Part shown: piece after piece, positions 37,949-44,205 of the stretch
How positions within the stretch are numbered: position 1 is the stretch's first letter
How the letters are laid out: every line of letters begins with the position of its first letter
DNA from: Rhodospirillales bacterium
GTDB taxonomy: Bacteria > Pseudomonadota > Alphaproteobacteria > Rhodospirillales > Rhodospirillaceae
NCBI GenBank assembly: GCA_028278135.1
Contig: JANQEW010000006.1
Location: 1-44,205, forward strand
Reading direction: 5' to 3'
Length of the DNA: 44,205 bases
Made by a program: the position numbers and the translations under genes
Notes under the pieces: model-generated
The model's database searches: none
What the model was told of the DNA's origin: nothing
The model's input: the letters and a program-made list of their open reading frames with translations, nothing else

Positions 37949-38437
37949 GTGAATAATAAGCAAAAAGCCTTTGTAGAATACTATTTAATGAGTTGGAACG
38001 CTACAGATGCAGCGAAAAAAGCAGGGTATTCTGAGGCTAGTGCTCGCGCGCAAGGCTCCAGGTTGCTGACATATGATTACATTTTACAGGAAATTGAAAA
38101 AAGACTGAAAGAACTAAAACTAGATGCAGACGAGGTGTTGCTAAGGCTTGGAGAGCAGGCGCGAGCGGAATATGCCCAGTATATCATACTTGATTCGTTA
38201 TACAAGGCGTGCGTTGATCTTGAAGCAATGCAGCGAGATGGAAAGATGCATCTTATCAAAGCCATCAAAGAAACCAAGTACGGGCAACAGATTGAGTTTC
38301 ATGATGTACAGACAGCGTTACAATTGATCGGGAGACATCACAAGCTCTTTGTTGATCGCAACGAGGTTTCTGGGGCTGAAGGTGGGCCTGTGCAATTGAA
38401 GGTCATTTATGACAACGACCCTGACGGTCAAGCTTAG
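37949..38437 (+). CDS. terS: Terminase small subunit
   Basis: 162 aa. NNKQKAFVEYYLMSWNATDA then AKKAGYSEASARAQGSRLLT is the classic Terminase_2 N-terminus (helix-turn-helix that binds the packaging site). KRLKELKLDADEVLLRLGEQ then RAEYAQYI fits too. GTG 37949 is the start, since no ATG fits. Overlaps the large subunit gene by 29 nt, the usual coupling. Confidence 0.88.
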   Translation: MNNKQKAFVEYYLMSWNATDAAKKAGYSEASARAQGSRLLTYDYILQEIEKRLKELKLDADEVLLRLGEQARAEYAQYIILDSLYKACVDLEAMQRDGKMHLIKAIKETKYGQQIEFHDVQTALQLIGRHHKLFVDRNEVSGAEGGPVQLKVIYDNDPDGQA

Positions 38438-39656
38438 GACGCCACATGAAGAACAGCGGCGCTTTATCGAGAGTGACGCCAAGCGCAAGATCATCAGAGC
38501 AGGGCGGCGCGGTGGTAAGACTACCGGCATAGCGATATATGCCATCCAACGGTTTTTACAGGGCAGGCGTGTATTGTACGCAGCGCCAACCCTTGAGCAA
38601 GTTGATAGGTTCTGGGAAGAAGTAAAGCGTAGTTTGTTCGAACCTATCAAGCACGGTGTACTTTACAAAAACGAAACCCGTCACATAGTAGAAGTCAAGG
38701 GTACTGAACAACGGTTACGCGCTAAAACCGCTTGGGACGCTGACAGTTTGCGCGGTGATTATGCCGATGAACTGATACTTGACGAGTGGCAGTTGATGAA
38801 CGAGGAAGCGTGGGAGCGCGTAGGTGCGCCGATGCTAGCCGATAACAACGGAGATGCGGTGTTCATCTACACGCCGCCGTCCTTGCGTAGTCGTAGCAGG
38901 ACCAAAGCACGCGACACAAGGCATGCCGCCAAGATGTACAAGAAAGCGGAACAGGACGAGAGCGGGCGATGGGGTACGTTCCACTTCACCAGCTACGATA
39001 ACCCGCATATCAGTCATGAAGCGCTGGACGAGTTAGCCGAAGATATGTCAAGGCTAGCGTACCAACAGGAGATCATGGCTGAAGACCAGGACAGTGATCC
39101 GCGCGCTTTGTGGAACCGCAAGATGATTGACGACCACCGACTTGACAAACCACTGAATGACTTAGTGCGTATTGTTATCGGAGTTGACCCATCAGGCGGC
39201 GCGGTTGAGACAGGTATCGTGGCTGCTGGCAAGGACGGACATGGGCACTACTACGTGCTAGGCGACCATACATTGTTTGGTAGGCCCGCTGTCTGGGGTA
39301 GTAAGGTAATCGCCGCCTATGATATGTATGACGCTGACCGGGTAGTCGGGGAGAAGAACTTTGGCGGCGAGATGGTAGAGCATACCATTCGCAGCGTAGA
39401 CGGCGGACGGCAGGTGGCCTACAAAGATGTCAATGCATCGCGTGGTAAGGCCGTCAGAGCTGAACCGGTATCTGCACTGTACGAACGGGGATTAGTACAC
39501 CATATTGGCTACTTCCCAGAGTTAGAGGAAGAACAGTGTAGTTGGGTGCCCGATGAGGGAATGCCGTCACCGAATAGATTAGATGGCTTGGTATGGGCGA
39601 TTACAGAATTAATGGACAAGCGCAAGCGACAGATCAAAGTGCATAGGTATATTTAA
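38409..39656 (+). CDS. terL: Terminase large subunit
   Basis: 415 aa. Walker A AGRRGGKTTG (31-40), Walker B ELILDEW (121-127), and a nuclease domain beginning VIGVDPSGG near 256 with its first catalytic Asp; a later acidic MSYP-like DRVVGEKNFGG fits. Cuts and pumps DNA into the procapsid. The Walker motif with an RRGGK loop is normal for phage terminases. Confidence 0.92.
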   Translation: MTTTLTVKLRTPHEEQRRFIESDAKRKIIRAGRRGGKTTGIAIYAIQRFLQGRRVLYAAPTLEQVDRFWEEVKRSLFEPIKHGVLYKNETRHIVEVKGTEQRLRAKTAWDADSLRGDYADELILDEWQLMNEEAWERVGAPMLADNNGDAVFIYTPPSLRSRSRTKARDTRHAAKMYKKAEQDESGRWGTFHFTSYDNPHISHEALDELAEDMSRLAYQQEIMAEDQDSDPRALWNRKMIDDHRLDKPLNDLVRIVIGVDPSGGAVETGIVAAGKDGHGHYYVLGDHTLFGRPAVWGSKVIAAYDMYDADRVVGEKNFGGEMVEHTIRSVDGGRQVAYKDVNASRGKAVRAEPVSALYERGLVHHIGYFPELEEEQCSWVPDEGMPSPNRLDGLVWAITELMDKRKRQIKVHRYI

Positions 39657-41269
39657 TGACAGACAATCCAGCACTAAACTCGTTTATGGAATGGCTCGAA
39701 AGCGAGGAGTTGAGCCGTCAACAGATGGTCAGGACGTACCGTGATTACTACGAGGGCGATCCGCCCACGGTACTCACTGACAGAATGCGTTCGTACCTAT
39801 CGCTTGAGCGCAAGAAAGAGTTTGGCGCGAATGTCTGTGCGGTTATTGTTGATACGGTAGTCGAGCGCCTGGGCGTAACAGGCTTTACAGTTAGCCAGTC
39901 GGAAGTGACAGAACAACCAGAGGACACAGATAACACTGACGGGCAAACAGATGAAGATAGGCTAGCGCAATTGCTCGATAGCTGGTGGCAGCAGAACCGA
40001 ATGGACGCAACGCAGGACTGGGTACACCAGGCAGCGTTGCGCGATGCTGAGAGCTTTGTCATTGTAGAGTACGACGAGGACAATAAGCGGCCCAAGTTCA
40101 GCCATGACTATGCTTATGATGGCAGCAGTGGCGTCAAAGTGACGATGAAACCTGGCACCTATCGAGAGATTGCGTTCGCCAGCAAGCGCTGGACAGAGGG
40201 CAAGAATACATCGCGGCTTAACCTGTACTTTGATAACCGAATAGAGAAGTGGGTTAGCTCGGATACCGGCGAACACAAGGAAGCCTTTTGGCAGCCGTAC
40301 ACCAATGATGAAGATGACACCCTACAACTAGTAGAACTAGAAGACAGCAACGGCAAGCCATACACCGCGTCGGTTGCATGGTGGACCAACAATGGAAACG
40401 AGACAGGCGATCCACTAGGGGTGCCAGTGATACCGTTCCGCAATCGTGACGACGGGACCGGGCGCGGGCTGTCCGAACTTGACAATGCTATACCCATGCA
40501 AGATGCTATCAACAAGATATTTATTGACCTGTTAGTAGCTTGTGACTATACAGCCTTCCAGATGTATTGGGCGATAGGAGATTTACCCGATGATCTGAAG
40601 GTTTACCCCGGCGCGTTCATCAACGTGACATCCGAGGCAGGCGATACAGGTAAGGCGGGGGTAGGCGTACTACCAGCCGGTGACGTATCCGGGCTGATTG
40701 CTTCACTACAGTCTAGCATCGCGCTACTGTCAGGGATCACCAGCACACCGCAGTCACGCTTTACCCCGGCAGCCGTCAGACCGGCAGAAGGCACACAGCG
40801 CCAGGAAGAAAGCGCGCTCGTTGCCAAGGTTGAAGGCTTGCACAAGGTATGGGGGAACGCCTGGGAAGACGTGCTACGTATGGGTATGAAGGTAGCCTCA
40901 GCGTTTGGTAACGTAGCCATACCCGACACATCTACACTGGTATTTGACACACAGTGGAAAGATGCAAAGGTGCGCAGCGAGAAAGAGCAAGCCGAAGAGT
41001 TGGCGATTAAGGTCGATAAGCTACAGGTGCCAGTTAAGCAAGCATGGTCAGAGATTGGATACACTGCTGAACAGATCCGGGGGTTTGAAGAAGAGAAGGA
41101 CAAACAGCGTAATGCTGATATCGATAAACAGTTAGTGATTAACCAGGGTAAACAAGCCGACACGCTTGCCATGATGGGGCAAGCGGCGGCAGCGCAGCGG
41201 GCAGGCGGTAACGGGCAGCCAGGACAAGCGGCGATACCACCCGGTCCAGTAAAGGCGATGTTCAAATGA
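39656..41269 (+). CDS. Portal protein
   Basis: 537 aa, SPP1 gp6-like. NSFMEWLESEELSRQQMVRT then YRDYYEGDPP, GANVCAVIVDTVVERLGVTG and GLSELDNAIPMQDAINKIFI are the typical N-terminal, stem and crown elements. Forms the dodecameric ring at the capsid vertex. Start overlaps the terminase stop by one base. C-terminal tail is Gln/Gly-rich. Confidence 0.9.
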   Translation: MTDNPALNSFMEWLESEELSRQQMVRTYRDYYEGDPPTVLTDRMRSYLSLERKKEFGANVCAVIVDTVVERLGVTGFTVSQSEVTEQPEDTDNTDGQTDEDRLAQLLDSWWQQNRMDATQDWVHQAALRDAESFVIVEYDEDNKRPKFSHDYAYDGSSGVKVTMKPGTYREIAFASKRWTEGKNTSRLNLYFDNRIEKWVSSDTGEHKEAFWQPYTNDEDDTLQLVELEDSNGKPYTASVAWWTNNGNETGDPLGVPVIPFRNRDDGTGRGLSELDNAIPMQDAINKIFIDLLVACDYTAFQMYWAIGDLPDDLKVYPGAFINVTSEAGDTGKAGVGVLPAGDVSGLIASLQSSIALLSGITSTPQSRFTPAAVRPAEGTQRQEESALVAKVEGLHKVWGNAWEDVLRMGMKVASAFGNVAIPDTSTLVFDTQWKDAKVRSEKEQAEELAIKVDKLQVPVKQAWSEIGYTAEQIRGFEEEKDKQRNADIDKQLVINQGKQADTLAMMGQAAAAQRAGGNGQPGQAAIPPGPVKAMFK

Positions 41270-41460
41270 GTGACCAGCTCCCCATCGATAAAAAGGTTCG
41301 CCCAACCGGTAGCGCGTTTGTGTGGACGGATGAAGACCTAGACAGGCTGACGGTAATCAGTGAGGCAGCGCTAATTGACGCCCGGATTGCACTACGACAG
41401 AGTAACCCGGCGCTGGCGATTGAGTTGGAGGCGGGCGCGAAAGGTAATAAGAGTGGCTGA
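41266..41460 (+). CDS. Small head-region protein
   Basis: 64 aa. KVRPTGSAFVWTDEDLDRLT then AALIDARIALRQSNPALAIE. 4-nt overlap with the portal gene. Function unknown. Confidence 0.57.
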   Translation: MSDQLPIDKKVRPTGSAFVWTDEDLDRLTVISEAALIDARIALRQSNPALAIELEAGAKGNKSG

Positions 41461-41638
41461 TTTACATTGCGAGGGATGTAAGAAGCATTTGGTTAGGCCA
41501 GAAATTATCGAAACTAGGTATGTGTTTTCTGATGAGTATAAGTCGATGCCGGTTTACTGGTGTTCACATGAATGTGCTGATAAGAAGCGAGGCCCATTCC
41601 AAGTAACGGTAGTAGTAGATGACCACCCGCTGCGCTGA
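41453..41638 (+). CDS. Small zinc-motif protein in head operon
   Basis: 61 aa from GTG 41453 (AAAGG 8 nt upstream). CEGC (6-9) and CSHEC (about 37-41) give one metal site. An ATG further upstream (41375) lies inside the previous gene and is rejected. Confidence 0.55.
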   Translation: MADLHCEGCKKHLVRPEIIETRYVFSDEYKSMPVYWCSHECADKKRGPFQVTVVVDDHPLR

Positions 41639-42188
41639 TCTGACCGACGTCATACAGCTAGCCAGTGACCGGATGCAGAACATCACACTCTCGATGCTAG
41701 ACCTGGGGGTGTCGGTAGGCGATTGGCAGATGGGACTGTGGGCAGAGATAAAGCGCAGCTACATTCATACGATGGCACACGGTCGAGGTGGTTGGGACTT
41801 TGTAACATTCGAAGATAGACAGCGGGTGACGACCCTGTTACGTGAGGAAGCGAAGTACCTAATGGGCTTTGCACAACAGACGGGTAACGGTGACCTGACA
41901 CGCGGGGAAATTACGAGCCGCGTAAATATGTACGCCGCCCACTTGCAACAGGTTTGCTGGGATATTGCGACCGGGACGGCCAGTGAAGCAGGCGCAACTC
42001 ATGAGAGCCGTCATACTCAACCGGCAGAACATTGTGACGATTGTGTAGGATACGAGCGGGAAGGGCGGCAAGTGATAGGCTACTTCCCCGAACCGGGGCA
42101 AGGCTCTCAGTGCTTATCGAACTGTAAGTGTATCAAGAAGTACTGGCGAATAACGATAGGCGGATGGACTGAGGTTAACAACGCATGA
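41619..42188 (+). CDS. Minor head / head morphogenesis protein
   Basis: 189 aa. Helical body, then a C-terminal cysteine block: HCDDCVGYEREG, then SQCLSNCKCIKKYW. This type of tail is found in SPP1 gp7/Mu gpF-like minor head proteins, which follow portal genes. Position between portal and scaffold agrees. 20-nt overlap with the previous gene. Confidence 0.68.
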   Translation: MTTRCADLTDVIQLASDRMQNITLSMLDLGVSVGDWQMGLWAEIKRSYIHTMAHGRGGWDFVTFEDRQRVTTLLREEAKYLMGFAQQTGNGDLTRGEITSRVNMYAAHLQQVCWDIATGTASEAGATHESRHTQPAEHCDDCVGYEREGRQVIGYFPEPGQGSQCLSNCKCIKKYWRITIGGWTEVNNA

Positions 42189-42379
42189 GCACAAGCGACT
42201 GGCTGGACTTTTCAGATGTAGGCTATTGCCGTGATTGCGGACATGAATACAAGCTACTTCAAAAGGACGGCTTAAGAGGACACCGTAATATGGACTTAGG
42301 ACGGCAACCGGGGCTGGTGTGTATGTTCTGTGGATCGTCCAGGTTATCAGTGAGAAAAGAGAAGAAATCACCATCATGA
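42185..42379 (+). CDS. Small zinc-motif protein in head operon
   Basis: 64 aa. CRDCGH (15-20) and CMFCG (about 46-50) form a zinc ribbon; basic tail (RKEKKSPS). 4-nt overlaps on both sides. Confidence 0.57.
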   Translation: MSTSDWLDFSDVGYCRDCGHEYKLLQKDGLRGHRNMDLGRQPGLVCMFCGSSRLSVRKEKKSPS

Positions 42380-42558
42380 ATGTGAAGGACAGAGAACAAC
42401 TGAGTGAGATACTGGGCATGGTGGTGCGGTTAGATGACTGCACGCCACAAACGGCATCATTTAAGAATGGTAATTATACCTTTCGGGTAAAAGATGCCTT
42501 GCGCCCAATACGTGAGGGGTTAGAAGACATGCTAACCGAGAAAGAGACAGAGAAATAG
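42376..42558 (+). CDS. Small head-region protein
   Basis: 60 aa from ATG 42376 (ATGA overlap). VKDREQLSEILGMVVRLDDC then TPQTASFKNGNYTFRVKDAL. Function unknown. Confidence 0.55.
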   Translation: MNVKDREQLSEILGMVVRLDDCTPQTASFKNGNYTFRVKDALRPIREGLEDMLTEKETEK

Positions 42559-42569
42559 GAGCAGTCGGG

Positions 42570-43241
42570 ATGACATTACCAATCGACACTGGTGAGACAC
42601 CAGACGAGCAAGACAACGACAGTCAGGACGAGCTGTCCTTAGAGCAACAATTGGAGGCCATTAAAGCCGAACAACAACGCACGGCGGCGGCTTTGAAGAA
42701 AGCCAACCGCGAAAGTGCATCGCGCCGCAAGAAACTAGAAGCGTTTGAACAGCAAGAAGAAGAACGCAAACAGGCCGAGATGTCCGAACTAGAGAAGGCG
42801 CAACAAGAAATCGCAGACTTGAAACAGGATCAACAGGCGAAAGAGACAGCGTTCAACGAACAACTGATCCGCCTAGACATCCAATCTAAAGCTGCACAAC
42901 TGGGCTTTGTCAGTCTTGATGATGCTGTTCAACTGGTCGATAAATCCGATATCGTTTTGAACGATGACGGTGAAATCGAAGGGGTAGAAGAGGCACTTAA
43001 GACGTTGGCGAAAGACAAACCCTATCTGTTGTCTGGAGACGCACCACCGCCCAAAGCGCCAAATTTGGACAGCGGGGCGGGTAACCCCCCAGCACGTAAG
43101 GGCGGGGCATCGCTGACGGCAGATGAGAAACGAATTGCAGACCGCACTGGTACATCTTATGAGGACTATGCCAAGATCAAAGCACAACGAGAAGGGTTAT
43201 ATGCCTACATACCTGAGAAACCAGAACGGGCAAGTGAATAA
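42570..43241 (+). CDS. Capsid scaffold protein
   Basis: 223 aa, strongly charged. Residues about 20-105 are a long Glu/Lys/Gln/Ala coiled coil (AALKKANRESASRRKKLEAF, SELEKAQQEIADLK). C-terminus has a linker (APPPKAPNLDSGAG) and a helical capsid-binding tail (DEKRIADRTGTSYEDYAKIK). Upstream of decoration and capsid genes: typical GP20-like scaffold. Confidence 0.82.
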   Translation: MTLPIDTGETPDEQDNDSQDELSLEQQLEAIKAEQQRTAAALKKANRESASRRKKLEAFEQQEEERKQAEMSELEKAQQEIADLKQDQQAKETAFNEQLIRLDIQSKAAQLGFVSLDDAVQLVDKSDIVLNDDGEIEGVEEALKTLAKDKPYLLSGDAPPPKAPNLDSGAGNPPARKGGASLTADEKRIADRTGTSYEDYAKIKAQREGLYAYIPEKPERASE

Positions 43242-43256
43242 TAAGAGGAAATAAAC

Positions 43257-43685
43257 ATGACTGATACATCAGCAGGCTTTCGTTATCGATACCGCCTTAA
43301 TGGTGGCCCGCCGACTATTCAAACCCTGACCTACAAGGACACCGAAACTCTCACGAAGGGTGATATGGTTAACCTTGAATCAGGTGAGATTGACTTAGCG
43401 GCAACGGCAGACACCGCGCTTTTGGGCATTGTATTGCAGACGGCAGCCGGAACGGATAGCACCACAACGGCCGAGGTGATTGTAGATGCTGACGCTGTTT
43501 ATGGGGTGTATGATGCAAACGCACGGGTGAAAGGCGCAACGCTGGATATTTCCGGCGCAACTGGTGCACAAACCGTCGCGGCATCGAGTAATAAAGAATT
43601 TGTTGTGGTTGAAGCGTCAACGGCTACCGAGGAAACATTGGTTCGTTTCAATGTCGGCAAGCACGTTGGAAACGTGGCACTATAA
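43257..43685 (+). CDS. Capsid decoration-like protein (DUF2190-like)
   Basis: 142 aa, acidic, beta-rich. TLTKGDMVNLESGEIDLAAT then ALLGIVLQTAAGTDSTTTAEV is the DUF2190-like layout (value set-up, then a small beta barrel). Between scaffold and capsid genes, the expected place for a head decoration protein. Confidence 0.68.
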   Translation: MTDTSAGFRYRYRLNGGPPTIQTLTYKDTETLTKGDMVNLESGEIDLAATADTALLGIVLQTAAGTDSTTTAEVIVDADAVYGVYDANARVKGATLDISGATGAQTVAASSNKEFVVVEASTATEETLVRFNVGKHVGNVAL

Positions 43686-43699
43686 GGAGGCTATGACCA

Positions 43700-44205
43700 A
43701 TGACCGTTACATCAGCAAGTTGGGCATATGCTCTTGACCCAACAATCTTTACATGGTTCGAACAGGGATTCAAGCGCCGTCAGGCCGTAGCCCCTGTTCT
43801 GTTTAACGTCGTGCGTAGTGAGGACAATGACGAAGAGATCGCCAGCGCTGGCGCAATCGGCATCGATATGTGGGATAACTATGAGATGACCGGTGCCATC
43901 AGTGTGGCGGACTTCGACCAGGGGTATAAACAAACCTTTACGCACAAGGAATACCCACTAGAAGTGATCATCCAGCGCAAGCTGTACGATGATAGCAAGT
44001 TCGCGCAAATCACGAACATCGCCGCTCGGATGGGCGATAGTGCTGCGCTCAAGCGCGAAACCGACGCGGCCAGTGTGTTCGTGAATGCGTTTTCTGACAC
44101 CTTTGCCGGTGCTGACAGCGTGGGCCTGTGTTCGACTGCCCACCCCTTGTCACCGAACAAGTCAGGGACGACGCAAGCTAATGAAGGCACATACTCACTG
44201 ACAAA
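43700..44205 (+). CDS. Major capsid protein, N-terminal part
   Basis: Begins at ATG 43700 (AAGGAGG 10 nt upstream; an out-of-frame ATG at 43693 stops quickly). MTVTSASWAYALDPTIFTWF opens the protein; HKEYPLEVIIQRKLYDD and later DAASVFVNAFSDTFAGAD are typical HK97-fold strand/helix text. Continues across the circular join to 502; full length 302 aa. Confidence 0.8.
   Translation, partial: MTVTSASWAYALDPTIFTWFEQGFKRRQAVAPVLFNVVRSEDNDEEIASAGAIGIDMWDNYEMTGAISVADFDQGYKQTFTHKEYPLEVIIQRKLYDDSKFAQITNIAARMGDSAALKRETDAASVFVNAFSDTFAGADSVGLCSTAHPLSPNKSGTTQANEGTYSLT
44107..44205. repeat. Terminal overlap, right copy
   Basis: Identical to bases 1-99; see the left copy. Confidence 0.95.

Noticed and set aside
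43750-43765. tRNA T-loop-like GGTTCGAAC
   Set aside because: It is inside the capsid gene and no acceptor, D or anticodon stems can be built around it. No tRNA was found.
1-44205. CRISPR array, insertion sequence or rRNA
   Set aside because: No regularly spaced repeats, no transposase-like protein with flanking inverted repeats, and no rRNA segments were seen.

Overview
The window is the genome of a tailed double-stranded DNA phage with siphovirus-type genes, assembled as a circle. Bases 1-99 are identical to 44107-44205, so the molecule is about 44,106 bp and the major capsid gene runs across the artificial break. No bacterial chromosomal genes, rRNA or tRNA are visible. The best host clue is the lysis-region lipoprotein (13614-16055). 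Its lipobox is followed by long Thr/Pro-rich linkers of the kind common in secreted Chloroflexota (Anaerolineae-like) proteins. That host assignment is inference.

Layout. (1) Packaging and head genes begin at 37592 and run through the break: small gene, terminase small and large subunits, portal, zinc-motif genes, head morphogenesis protein, scaffold, decoration protein, major capsid, beta-helix protein and connector (to 2327). (2) A cassette of three glycosyltransferases and one methyltransferase (2337-5596) sits inside the morphogenesis operon. (3) Neck and tail follow (5750-13203): head-tail joining, tail completion, tail tube, assembly chaperones with a possible -1 frameshift, tape measure, hub and distal tail proteins. 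(4) Lysis genes (13216-16424): coiled-coil/TM protein, lipoprotein with a SleB-like hydrolase domain, holin-like protein. (5) A predicted ~80-nt RNA with its own promoter and terminator (16417-16532) closes the rightward operon. (6) A leftward operon (19852 down to 16531) encodes a membrane protein, a T5orf172/GIY-YIG-like protein, a Com-like zinc protein overlapping a Mom-like DNA modification gene, and small unknown proteins. (7) A divergent control region (19853-20519) carries three TACC-N6-GGTA palindromes, two of them inside promoter spacers. (8) The rightward early region (20012-37098) carries HNH nucleases, a putative annealing protein, primase, initiator-like protein, DnaB-like helicase, DUF5131 protein, RusA, metallophosphatase, two DNA methyltransferases, an XRE regulator and many tiny zinc-ribbon proteins.

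No integrase, DNA polymerase or RNA polymerase gene was recognised, so replication probably uses the host polymerase loaded by the phage primase/helicase set. A lysogenic lifestyle is not supported despite an excisionase-like HTH protein and an XRE regulator.

The most unusual feature is a set of non-coding stretches with strong RNA-structure signals: 16451-16532, 22676-22795, 24729-24868, 35924-36250 and 37100-37220. Four of these, and the leader of the HNH gene at 31424, sit just after an extended -10 promoter of the form TGnTA(T/A)A(A/C)T. Several small genes too short for routine calling were recovered by hand, including three consecutive single-TM proteins (37227-37599).
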